NCBI RefSeq assembly: GCF_014529535.1
Contig: NW_023503313.1
Coordinates: 2,004,081-2,068,080 of the forward strand
Direction: 5' to 3'
Length of the DNA: 64,000 nt
Origin: Bradysia coprophila
Taxonomy: Eukaryota; Arthropoda; Insecta; Diptera; Sciaridae
Shown: piece after piece, positions 36,627 to 48,214 of the stretch
Layout: every line of letters begins with the position of its first letter
Numbering within the stretch: position 1 is the first letter of the stretch
Notes under the pieces: generated by a model
What the model was told of the DNA's origin: nothing
Seen by the model: the letters and a program-made list of their open reading frames with translations, nothing else
Databases searched by the model: none
Program-made: the position numbers and the translations under genes

Positions 36627-36970
36627 TTTATCTCCTGTAATGTCATAATCACCATAAAAAACAAATTTCAAAAATCAAACTGAAACATAAACACGCCATG
36701 ACGCCGTCACTCATTCATATTCCCCACAAATAAAACACACATCTAGTATACTGTCAAGAATTTGTCAATATTCAGTGAATAAATGAGAAATTATCGAAGT
36801 TTTCCGTGAATAAATGTGAAATTATCGAAGTTAGCCGTGCGCAAATGACCATTTATCAAAATTTTCAGTTAATAAAGGTACGTTCTGTGAATGACGTCTT
36901 TAAATCTAGCCCATTTTGATCCTAAAAGTGACACTCAAATTGTGAATATTATGACATTACAGGAGATAAA
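36627..36970. mobile_element. Inverted-repeat element with TTTATCTCCTG ends
   Basis: 23-base perfect inverted repeats (TTTATCTCCTGTAATGTCAT...) lie at 36627-36649 and 36948-36970. It shares its first 11 bases with the unit at 61768-62262. The interior has TGAATAAATG(A/T)GAAATTATCGAAG direct repeats near 36776-36830. Confidence 0.65.
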
Positions 36971-37234
36971 ATGTTTTATCTACTGTAAGTTGAAAAAATT
37001 CATAATTTTCAGCATGAATCTAGTTAGCAAAGACAGTCAATTTGCGCACTAAAATTTCCGTGCGCATCAGTTTATATATTTAGTTATATGCTTTATGCAT
37101 ATAACCAATATAGCAACTTATGCGCACGCAATTGACAGAATCCTACAACGATCATGTGTAGCAGGATTTTGTGTTGATGTGTTTTGCTTGAAAATTATGA
37201 ACATTTCAACAAACAGTAGATAAAATCTTGTTGC

Positions 37235-37345
37235 TAACACGTTAGTAAATGGGGTTTTGCGCACACGATGTGTTGCCGAACTCGCTCCGCTCGTATCGGT
37301 AAACTCACATCTAGTGGGCAAAACAAGCCCATTTACTAACTAGTT
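37235..37345. repeat. Palindrome GGTAGTAAATGG..., copy 2 (inverted)
   Basis: Near-complementary to 36510-36620; the loop is AACTCGCTCCGCTCGTAT. Confidence 0.78.
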
Positions 37346-38231
37346 AACAAAATAGCTATTTTCATACTTCGTCGCACTTTTTATCCGTCCAATATGAAAA
37401 ATATCTACTATTCGTACCACGTACTAAAAGTCTTTTTTAGCGTATTATATTCCAGACCTCGACGACCTCGCCTTCGGCTCACTATAATGCAACAACAGAT
37501 ATTTTTGTTGGTTTTGTTGTATCAGTATTTTTTATGGTTATTATTAATCTAACAGTGAATGAAATAAGGCGACAGAAATGTTGTGAAATTATACATTAAT
37601 TTAGAATAATCTTTTGATATTCAAGAATTTCAAAGTTGTCTTCTGGAACACTTTTGGTTTTGAACTGTCAGGTCCTTGGGTGGGAAAATGTACTCGTAAC
37701 AAGAATACCGGGTGGATAGGCAATAAAACAGCATCCAATGTAATCTACTATTGATATCAATCCCTGGAAACTCATAATCCACTTCACCGAGCTCTGTCCA
37801 CTCGACTACGAAATTTGACGGCTTCAACGTCAATATTGGCACTCCAAACAATGCATTTATGATTATATATTATATTGGTACACTCGTTTAGATTGGCCAT
37901 CGTAGATGTTTCATAATTTTTAATTGAAAAAGGCACGGAAAACAAGGCACCATCAATTGTTTACCGAATAAAAAGTATCGGCAAGGGATGGAAATTGTAA
38001 CAACTCGTTCAATTCAATTATGGTGTGAATGGATCAGAGAAAAAATAAGCGGCGGCGGCTCGTATGTGCCACTTATCATTTCTCTGGAAAGGATGTAACA
38101 GATTGATAAAATTGAACCGAACTCAAGAACATTGTTGTCGTAGTCGTATCACTTGATATAGACCTACTGTTGAAAACCGAAACGATTTAAACAGTTAGAC
38201 GCAACGCACTTCAAGCATGAGTAGTACTCTT

Positions 38232-38350
38232 AATAGAGTTATGAAACGGGACTATGTATCAAACAAAATTTAGCAATGTGAAAAAATCTGGAAAAAATTT
38301 TCAAACAAAATACTACTACATTTGGCAGCTGTCACTCGAAGCACTTTTGC
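38232..38350 (+). repeat. Dispersed repeat (GAAACTGGACAGTGTAT), copy B
   Basis: AATAGAGTTATGAAACGGGA... through CAGCTGTCACTCGAAGCACT; more diverged than copy C. Confidence 0.6.
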
Positions 38351-38837
38351 TTTTGCTTGACAGTTAGAAAAATAGATTTGATTTCTACGTTTCTGCAATC
38401 TGTCTGTTATTCTACTTTGCCGTGAAATATTGGAATGTATGTTTAATCTCTAAGTTAACAATGTACTGACGCAGTGTATTCACTAAAATTTAAATATTTT
38501 TGACCGACAATTGACAATAATTATAAAGCTGATATCACGTCACGATACTGTAAACTTCTGGACACTTGATAATTTTTTACGAAAAGTCCGTCTTTTCTAC
38601 ATTTTCATCTCGTTGAACTTTCTTGTACAAATCCAATTGTCCCACAAGTTGACAGTTCCGCGAAGTTTTCCTTCTTCCACTTCCTATGCGTTATTCGCAA
38701 TGAATTGGAAAGCGCACTATCGGTGTGCATTGTTTCCACAAATGTGGCTGTACAATTACGTTTCATCACATCACAGTACTGTGTTTCTCGGGTAGCGAAA
38801 TTTAATAAAATAACATATCCGTAGGATTAAACAAATA

Positions 38838-39202
38838 TAAGGTCCCTGACCGTGATTTGTGGTATTGTGCCAATTTTTAACTTTGTACGTCGTTTTCTTG
38901 AAATCCTTTGACATCCAGGAGTAATGGTAAACTTTATTATGAAGATTGAACATTTGAGAAATTCTTTAACTAAGTTTAATTTTTTAATTGGATCGAGATT
39001 TGCGTTATGGTGTCCGTGATTTGTGGTATTTTATATGAAATTCAATAGAGACCGATATTTGGAGGTATCTAAAGCGTCATACAAATTATACCGCAAATCA
39101 AGATCCAACCATGATTTGCGGTATATTTTATTTTACATGTAAATTTGCATAAGCAAATCACGATCAGGTTTTCGCATCCGCACATCACGGTCAGGGACCT
39201 TA
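38838..39202. mobile_element. Mariner-type MITE with internal TGATTTGTGGTAT repeats
   Basis: TA then AGGTCCCTGACCGTGAT and, at the other end, ATCACGGTCAGGGACCT then TA give perfect 17-base inverted repeats inside a TA duplication. The interior holds four or five copies of TGATTTG(T/C)GGTAT in both orientations. There is no transposase frame. Confidence 0.8.
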
Positions 39203-39613
39203 CATGGATTGAGATGAACACAATTTTTCGTTGTTGTTGATATCATTTTGATTAAACAATTGAAAAACGATTATTCGTCAATAAATTAGTTATAATTCAA
39301 TGTACAGCTTAATCGTATCGAAGGGTATCCAATTGATTGATGTCGCTGTTTATTTTGTAACATCGGTTATACGGACTGGAACATTATCGATATCGAACGT
39401 ATACGAATCACCTCAATGAACATAGGCAATTGCTTTGCCCTTACCGTCTGCTTACAATTCAACATGTTACAAACGGCATATTAATCTTATAAGCTAAAAA
39501 CAACCAAAGATCATACGAATTTCTTGCTAACTTTTTTGAGGTAAGTGTATTTTGCAATGTTCTACGATGGTAAGTCAACCTGAAAATGTCCAGCTCATAA
39601 AGTAATAGGTTAA

Positions 39614-39640
39614 GACTATTGGCACTCAGTGCCAATAGTC
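39614..39640. repeat. Perfect 27-bp palindrome
   Basis: GACTATTGGCACT, one central C, then AGTGCCAATAGTC. A partial echo (GGCTATTGGCACTTTG) follows 16 bases later. Confidence 0.8.
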
Positions 39641-40025
39641 TCTTCATCATAGTGTGGCTATTGGCACTTTGTCCACTACCAATGATAATACGTTCTAAAA
39701 GGATTATAACTCCTATGAGTTAATCACGAAGAAAGGGAAAATTTTCAAATGGCTCCTCTATCGACTTAAAAGTGTTCGCTTCGAGTACTTGAAATTTTTG
39801 TTTTGTCATGAGATCTGAATGGTCAAATTATATCAACTCCTAAATCGATCTACTCCGGAGCTTAGCAGATTCCATCTAAAATTGGTATTACTGAAAATAT
39901 ATGAACATTATTAAGGCCTTATCCGATGTTAAGTAAGTAAGTACATGCTTATGCACGGTAAAATTCACTTTACAACACTGTTTGTGACAGGTCAAATGCA
40001 CTTACCGTCCACAAACATGTAAAAT

Positions 40026-40145
40026 GTGTTACGTCACTGCTTGTAAATGCTTGTTTAGGCACGTATGATTAAACCACTCGCCTTCGGCTCGTTCCGCAAA
40101 CCTCACACTTGCCTAAACAAATATTTACAAACAGTGACGTAACAT
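40026..40145. repeat. Foldback element with CTCGCCTTCGGCTCG loop
   Basis: 36-base arms (GTGTTACGTCACTGCTTGTA... against 40110-40145) with about four mismatches; the central loop is ACTCGCCTTCGGCTCG. Confidence 0.85.
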
Positions 40146-41955
40146 ACTATTACATTAGGCGATCTGCTGTAATCTACTATAATCTACTATAAAATCGTCC
40201 GAATAAAGCGATTATTTGTAAAGTCAGGAGAACTGTCAGATCGAGGCCACCTCCGGCTACTCGAAATAATAAAAAAATCTTGGCAATAATTTTTGTTTGC
40301 TTCAAATTCTCAAGAGCTTACTAAAGACCGGTGAAGTCTCGAAGCTCAGATTAACATTTTCGAAAAATCACTACACTCTAATGATGATGTTAGTACTTGC
40401 CTTAAATGAGTTACCCTTAAAACAGTCACAAAAAAAAATCATCTCGGAACAGGACCAGAACTTCTTGTCACACGAAAAAGCGAAAATCGTTAATAACTTC
40501 CCAAAATTGGAACGCTATAGCGCGCTACATAATCCTTGTACAGAAACGACGGAGATGAAAAGTGGTGATGACTTCTGTGCAAGAAACACTAGAAGTGGTA
40601 TCGCAAATCGCAGAAGTACTTAAATATAGCTTTAGAATGGAACCTTATTTATAAAAATTGGATTGGAAAGGACCAGGGAAAATGTCTTAAAAATTGATGA
40701 GTTTTCTCAGGGACACCAAAAAACCATCAAATATCGGTAATTTTTAAATCAGAAGAAATTTTCAAAGAGATATGGTAGTTTCAGAGATTTTCTTTAAAGG
40801 TTTAAATGACTTTTCTGGCTGAAAAATGAATTTTCCATTTTCCGGGCAAACAACATAGAACAAAGAAAAATCTTAAAGAACTTATAGCGGAAGGTACCAT
40901 TTTTTTCCGACACAATGACTTGAATCATAAGTAACAACATGAGACATGTCTTTCGCTCCTTAGCCTTTATAGATATTATAGTGGAAGTAATCTCCAATAC
41001 ACTATGCAAGCAAACTTGAATCTGATGAGGCACTTGACTGTAAGGCCAATTTGTAGAATTTATTGATGAAACACCTAATTTGTAGAAGAAAAAATCAGTT
41101 TCCCTCTAATTACCATGCCAATTTGAATAAGGAAAAATGAACTTATGTCTAATTGTTACAAGGGTGCAAATAGCCATCCGTCGGCAAATGATATCTAGAG
41201 GATATTTGCACCCGGCGACAAATAGTCATTTCGTCGCTTTTTCCTAACTCAAATAACTGTTGCTTCATTCTAAAACCCAAAACGTGTATTATTGATCAAT
41301 TTTACAAGCCTTACAATTATACTTTTCTTAAGTTTAAAAATAAATTAAATAAATAAATGAAAATAAATAACAAATAAATTAAGTACACACAGGCACACCA
41401 TGTAATCTAATCGTATAGTCTACTTATAAAATGGACGCCACTTCTGCCGTTTTTCTCACTTCCACGTACATTCCACTATCTGTTCCATTTTTGGCTGGAA
41501 TCAATGCGGAACAAGATATTCTCAAAAGTTATGAAGCCTGAACTTTAGTGGCTTTCGTTTTTCATTAACATACTGCAACCAATGCATTGACTAAAGACAG
41601 AAAAATGGCAAGTGCCTTCCTATTAATAAGCTGACCGACCACGCTAGTTTTTAGTTACATAAACAAACAGGGTTGAAATTGACTGAAATTGTGCAATGAA
41701 ACTTCAAAAAAATAATTATGATTTTCTCCCCCGTATGTGTAGTAATATCTTAAAATGTATAAATGCTACCAAAATTTTGAAATAACAACAACAACCACTC
41801 GATCAATCAAAACAGCTATTGCTGCAACAACACTATGGACTGGAACTGTGTAATGTGAAACTATGGACTGCAACTAAATGTTAATAATAAAAAATTATGG
41901 ACTGGAACTTCGGATGGAAACAACATTGTGTGCTTTCCGATGAATTCCAAAATGT

Positions 41956-44900
41956 TTACAATTTTCTGGCTTGGACTAGTTTGTTGATATCGTTGTACGT
42001 TGTTACCATTGCTGGATTATTTTCGTTGAGATCGACACATAATTTGAAATTTTCATCACAATTGGCTTGATCTTGACCCAGTTTGGCGGCTCGCATGTAT
42101 TTGAAAAATCTTAAAATATCTGGATTATCAGATGTTGGTTTTCTGAGTTCGTTCAGTTCTCTACGTGACCATTAGAAATGGAAAAAATAATTTTCGTTTA
42201 ACACAAACTTTTGGGTAAAATTACATTGATCGAAAAAAATACCTGCTCAGCTGCGCTGACACTAAATTACTATATGGTGCAAATTTTGCTGGACTTGAGT
42301 ACATTAAGCAAACAAGCTTCTCCCTACACTGTTCATTACCCATGGACAGTCCGAGTTGCTGAAACACAGCATCTAGCCGAGATAACAGTGGACTATAGAA
42401 TGGATCGTAGTTCGTTAGCAACATCGATGACAATGGAATATCGTGGAATGTTTTGAAGTCATCTTTCTTGCTGCTAGCCATCATTGTCTCATCAGGTTTA
42501 TTCACAGTGGTCGGGCTCGGATCGGGATGCATATACATTTGCTGTTCGTTCATTCCGAACCGGGATATTGCATTGTTATTAGCGGTGGCAGCATCGTACA
42601 TTTGTGAAGCGAAATTATTTTTCGCTGACGTATCTGTCGGTGGGAAATCGGTTAAATTTGCTTGTCGTATGAATTGTGTAAAATTAACCAACCAGTTTGT
42701 GGATAGGTGTATCCGTTAAACTGTTCCTTGTCGGATGTATACGTATTGTCTTTGAATTCCAAATCATCCACAGTTTCAGCTTGGTGTGTAAATCCTGATA
42801 CTGTCGACAATCCTGGAATGAAATTTTTATCATCGACTTTTGATTGAATTTTAATTGCTTAAATCTATCTAACCTTTCCCCACAATTTTACCAAGTGAAC
42901 CGAGAATACTTGGCAGGAACATAGCGAGTAGAACGGTTTTCACTACTTGAACGCCAATGATAACAGGCCACATAAGCTTTTTGAAACCTAAAAATAATAA
43001 TTTTACGATAAAAGTGATTGTAATGTTGCCATTATTGAGAAAAATATTGTATGCAACTCGGTTATAAGTTACTTTTTCGGCACACTATGTGCATTGTCAC
43101 ACTCGGCCTGCGGCCCATCTAGTTTTCAGTACTTAATTAATTTATAGCAGTGCGATCAAAGAAGTAAATGGATTTTCTTATAGGGCTCATTCCAGCGTAA
43201 CATTCATTACATTCTCAGGATTTCACTAAATTCTACAAAATTTTAGGATAGAACAATAGTAGATTACATTGGGCCCTGCGAAAGTCATTCATTACAGGGA
43301 TCAATTTGTGATACGAGCAGAACTCACAAGTGTGTGTTTAAGCTCCTATGTTCGAAAACTATTATTTTGACAAGGGTAGAGTTTGTATATCCGAGCCGAA
43401 GGCGAGGTATGCAACTACCCGTGAGTTCAGAAATTGATCCCGGGTTAATGAATTACTAATCAGGACCCAATGTATAACTGCTTTGTTGCATGCCCCCTGC
43501 TAAAATTCATAACCCGTTTCACGCAAACAAAAATTTAATGAATTTGTTGTCGCGATAAAACATTGAAAAACGATCTGGCATACCGCCTAATGCTTAGTGT
43601 GAGAGACAAAATTTAATTTTTTCAATTTTTCCTTTGTTTATTTGACAGCTTGCTCTCTCACGGAGTATTTTTTGTTGAGTGGAATGGACACTTAAATCTG
43701 CTCACACGTCGACCACAATAATTGCTATTGTGTTGGTGTCGTGTTGACATTGAATTGTTTTTCGTAAATTTGGATGCAACAAAATTGTTTTTTTTTTGTT
43801 TTGGCCATAAATTTTGCCGTGATATGAAGTGAATACTTTTAATGTAAGCAAAATCATCTAGTGTTTTATAAAATTGTTTGACTTGAAGTGCTCATCAAAA
43901 ATATCGAAAATAATAAAATGGCCGACACTTTCAGTTTTGTGTTTTAAAATTAGTTTTCTTAAACTTTGAATGCATTTGCTCATGTTATTATACATTAAAT
44001 TCAAGCTATAATCTTTGTACAATTTATGGTCATCAACAATAAATCAACAAAAATAATTTGCATTTCCATGTGCAACAAGAAGTTGAAACACCATTGGCCA
44101 TTAATGTAAAATAAAACTTTCGCAGGGGACACAAACGAAAAAAATATGCCCAAATCTCCCACCATGTACTGAAAAATTTTCGCAGGAGGCAGATTGACAT
44201 GTACGGTTCAATTTTCGCAGGGGGCAGGCAACAAAAGAATTTCTGAATAGAATACAGAAACTGGACAGTGTATCAGACAAATTTTAGCACTGTAAAAACA
44301 TATGAAAAAATTTACAAAAAAACAGTACTCCATTTGACAGCTGTCACTCGAAGCACTTTGCTTGAAGTGCGTTGGTGATACATATTTACGCACTAAGTGC
44401 GTAAAAATTACAATCACTTTCCTGTACATAAAATATGGTTCCTAACTGAAAGTTGGAATTAACGTACCTAGCTACCACCACTTTGATGTAAAAAGATTGC
44501 TTACACTCAGTGTAATTGACTCAAATTAATATATTTGTAGCTTTTATTATCCACTACTGGATGAAGGCCTCCAATGAGGGGTATTTAGCCATGAAACACC
44601 ACGCGGGCCAGGACTCAAATTAAGACAACTGCAAATTACAACTTTTTCGTGATCCTTTAACAGGACCTCAAGATTCCATCATTTCATGCACTAGGTATAA
44701 CCATGTTATTTATGGTTGTATTTCAGTTCTTGTTTTGACAAAAAAATTGAGTTTAGTTTGTTAGAAATTCTGACACTCCAGACTGAAATGTTATCCATTG
44801 GACCGACAAAATCGAAAGCCTTTTAGGTAGATCCCAGGGGCAAAACACCCAAAATTGATGAAAATTACAAAATTTGATGTTTTAAAGTTTTCGAGTAGCA

Positions 44901-45865
44901 CACCAACGTAAAAAGAAGAATAAGTTATGTGAAACCTTCCTTGGTGGATTTACGTTAATTCTGATCAAGATTTTTATTATCTGGTTCGTTCAGTGAATTA
45001 TGAGTAGCTGATCTGTATACCTTCGAGGGTGTCTCGTAGTTTCTGATATTTTATAAAGTAAGCCTTCACACAGACACCTTTTCAATTAAAAGCGAATAAG
45101 GTGTGGGTGGATCAACAAAGAAGAAATTTTCCGTCACTTAGTTTTTAACAACCAATTTACCATTATTATGCAAGCAAATTATTCAATGAACGAATACAAC
45201 GTAATTAATAAAAAATGTGGGGTTCTTTAGGGGCTGGGTGTCAATTTCGGAATTTTAAAGAAGATCTATAGGATCGTTAGAGTATGGAGGATTGGAGTAA
45301 TTATTATTTACCGGCATGGCACCCAAATGTTACCTTTAAAGAAGAATAGTCGACCTTCGGACGTATCAAGTTGCCTTCCACTTGTTCCATTACCATCTGA
45401 CGGCGTGTCTAAATATTCCAGAAACTTTTCAATCCTCACCATATCCTCTTTCACATCCGTCTCGGAAACGGGCCGATTGTCTTCTTGCGCTTGCATTTGG
45501 TTCAGTGAATTCGCCAAAATGGCACTCGTTCGTGTGTTTATCATGTCGTTTACGTATTTGTAAATGCTATTTTTCATATCGTTCAGTTGCAGTAAACTGT
45601 GATGATGATGACCGTGATGATGGTCATGATCATGTTCATGATGACTGCTACTACTACTTTTGTGAGGTAATTTCTTTGTATTATCGCCATCGTCGTCCGC
45701 TAATCTAGGCTGATCACAGCTGTTTGTTTCCTTTGATGTAAGCTTGCATTTACTGTCTGCCGCAATTACCGACGAAATTATCAAAATGAAAATTATTTTC
45801 GTAATTGTCTTAAATCTGGCGCAATTATGCAAATAGACACCAGATTTGCGTTTTCTCTGAAACAT
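41956..45865 (-). CDS. Osiris-like secreted protein, 4 exons, apparent frameshift
   Basis: Minus-strand exons are 45865-45334, 42987-42874, 42812-42243 and 42160-41956, all with GT-AG junctions. Exon 1 has a basic leader and hydrophobic TKIIFILIISSVIAADS (secretion signal), a cysteine pair, a His-rich tract (EHDHDHHHGHHHH) and a coil-like region. Exon 2 supplies an Osiris-like hydrophobic block (GFKKLMWPVIIGVQVVKTV...). Exons 3-4 give a C-terminus with CREKLVCLMYSSPAKFAPYSN and a second cysteine pair (QANCDENFKLC), ending VQARKL. Total length is 1421 nt, one short of a multiple of three. The frame entering exon 3 (...GYTYPQTG) closes within about 12 codons, while the frame from about 42691 onward is open to the end. 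A 1-nt loss near 42690-42710 (an AAA run) explains it. A 32-base intron at that place would also fit but is too short. Membership of the Osiris superfamily is probable, not certain. Confidence 0.72.
43266..43473. repeat. Foldback element with CCGAGCCGAAGGCGAGG loop
   Basis: ACATTGGGCCCTG at 43266 pairs with CAGGACCCAATGT at 43473. GGGATCAATTT and ACTCAC also pair with their complements. It lies in the long first intron of the fourth (Osiris-like) gene. Confidence 0.75.
44246..44372 (+). repeat. Dispersed repeat (GAAACTGGACAGTGTAT), copy C
   Basis: AATAGAATACAGAAACTGGA... through CAGCTGTCACTCGAAGCACT, then a palindrome GAAGCACTTTGCTTGAAGTGC. Within the intron of the Osiris-like gene. Confidence 0.62.
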
Positions 45866-48124
45866 TTTGATGCTCTTTTTTCTCTACTTATTTTTTGTTG
45901 TTGGTGTCGTTTTGTTATTGCGAGAACCTATATGATGATTAACATCATTTAATTGTATGATTGCGGTGCCTTTCCTCAATATGAAGCTGATTTTTTCGTG
46001 AAATCGTTTAGCATTTTGTTCAGCGTTTCGTGCCAGTCAACTGAAAATATAAAATTGGTTAAAAACAAAACAAAAAAAACTTTTTGTTGGAAATGAAATT
46101 GTTTCAATTAAGAAAGGTAATTGCAAGCGAGAATGTATAATTTTCTAGCTACCAAGTCGAAGGGGGTGTGGCCATATAAATACAACAAATTGCAATTGAT
46201 GGTAAATAAATTCTAAGATCTTGTAATGTATCCAACCGAGACAATAAAACATACTCTTGATGGAAGTATGGATTACATTACATATATTATTTCACTAACG
46301 GTAAAACAAATCGAACTCACTAAATCATGTTGTTGAATAATTTGCAATGTAATTTAATGTTATGCCGTGTTTTAACATGAATTTTACATACCATCCGTTC
46401 GGGTTTATCCCGACGACTATACTAATCTCAGTAAGATACATCTTCTATCTTCTACATCTTGTGTGTGAATTCATCGCCCACCTATCACATCATTGGAATC
46501 GGACAGACAGAAATCTTCGGGCTATTAGGTCAGCAAAAATATTAAATTTATAAAATTTGGCAATATAATCAAAAAAGAACTGACATCAAAAATGAAAAAT
46601 GTTTTTATTTCAGAACGTCCATATATATGGCAGTTTCCACGCTCAGTGAGAATTCACAATTTGTACTAACACACAGGGACTGTCGTACTACTGTTAAAAA
46701 TATACATTTACCGGTATTTTACAGAAATTTGTAGCGGATTTTTGGTTGCTACCGGTATTTGGCGTCATTAATCTTTTGTTTTCAATGTAAAATAGCGCGC
46801 AAAGCGCTATTTGTATACCAATTTAATGCACTTTAGTAGCGGTTTGTTCGAAAAATGTTTGCCTATCGGTATGATGTTTTGGATTTTTTTACTAAGGAAA
46901 CGTTCGGAACGGTGATATTTTTAATTATTTTACATTAATTTTTCAATCAAATTTAACTTAATCTGTGATTAAAATGAAGTTTTGCCCTTCTTCTTATTTT
47001 TAAATTAAGTAATGGTTCAAATTTAATTATGAAACTATAAGAAAACACCTTTGCCGTCGATGACTGCATACAATTTTTCTCACTTTAGAAACGTTCGGAA
47101 CGACGATTGATTTTGTTGTACTTGGCAGATTTTGCATAAAAATTTAGATTTTTTTTGTCTTAATATGAAGATTCATCCTCATTTATCATTAAGAAACAGT
47201 TTTCAAATCATTTCCAATGTTTGCAATATCTTTATTTTGTATTGAAAAAACACCATGCACGAAAATGTTACAAAAGAACATGCCATATACGAATGTCCAT
47301 ATTCTGACCAACTTCTTTCTGACACGAAAGGTTAAAACTTTTTTTTGTTGATTGATCATAAAATAGTTAATTGATCTGCGCTGACACACCTTGCTTGTGG
47401 TAAGACATACCAACAAGTAAGATACACAATTATTATGTTTCATGTTAATCCACCAAATGAATTGTATTGTATTCATATGCTCATCATATGTATACCACTG
47501 TTATAATATCAAGATGTGATGACATGATTGTCATTAATGCTCGATCACAAAAAAAAGGTTTAAAAGAATTTTTTTCAAGCGAATTAAATTAACAGAATGG
47601 TTAAATGGAACGAAATCATTAATTGCAGCAAACAACAACAACAACAACAAACATTGGATTTATGAGTTTGTAGGGCCGCAATGACTGTTCAAAACGAAAA
47701 AAAAAAATTGCCAAATAGCCGAATTCGAAGTAACCGGTCATTTTGGTAGAATTATTAGAATTCTTGCACGTGGAGTGGAATTTGTTGACTGTAAGTTTCA
47801 TTTTAGCCCGAATAGTTTTCTTCGACACATTTGTAATTTCACTTAAAAACTTAAACGCGGAAAACTCAACGCAGTACTTTGTAGTTCAACTCAAATTTTT
47901 CGATATTTTCTTGTTTATTGTTCGAAAGTAGTTCACAGGTTTTATTGAATGGAGATTCGAATGGAGTCATGTTAATTTATTCATGTTGCGTGAGGGATTT
48001 TGATCTATTTGAATATTGGCTGTTTTCTGTAGTTTCAGTGACTGGTAAATTTATCTCGTGTTGATTCAATTTCGCGTCACTATTTCAATTGATTGAAAAA
48101 TAGTACATTACTATGAAAGGGAAG

Positions 48125-48214
48125 TAAAGTGATATCTCGTATCCAGATGAGAAAAAGTATCCGAGGGCGGCAGCCCGAGGTACTTTTACTCATCGTGATA
48201 CGAGATATCACTTT
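48125..48214. repeat. Foldback element with CCGAGGGCGGCAGCCCGAGG loop
   Basis: TAAAGTGATATCTCGTATC and its complement GATACGAGATATCACTTTA bound the hairpin. A related arm (GAAGTAATTTGATATCTCGT) occurs alone at about 21981. Confidence 0.85.

Larger units (their letters stand above)
37400..41900. other. Repeat-rich intergenic stretch
   Basis: Only repeats are recognised (listed separately), plus a CTCGCCTTCGGCTC loop motif at about 37467 and the motif TATGGACTG(G/C)AACT three times at 41830-41910. An open frame at 40297-40623 (108 codons) has no recognisable feature. Confidence 0.5.

Noticed and set aside
40297-40623. 108-codon plus-strand frame
   Set aside because: Longest unexplained frame, but no motif, promoter or splice site was recognised; left unannotated as a gene.
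42661-42692. A 32-base GT-AG intron repairing the Osiris-like gene frame
   Set aside because: Phase fits, but the length is below known insect minimal introns; a one-base indel is simpler.
42211-42719. Plus-strand open frames of 81 and 88 codons
   Set aside because: They are antisense to exon 3 of the Osiris-like gene, which has splice sites and family-like composition.
45327-45708. Plus-strand open frames over the His-rich exon
   Set aside because: Antisense shadows; the repeated Asp/His codons keep several frames open.
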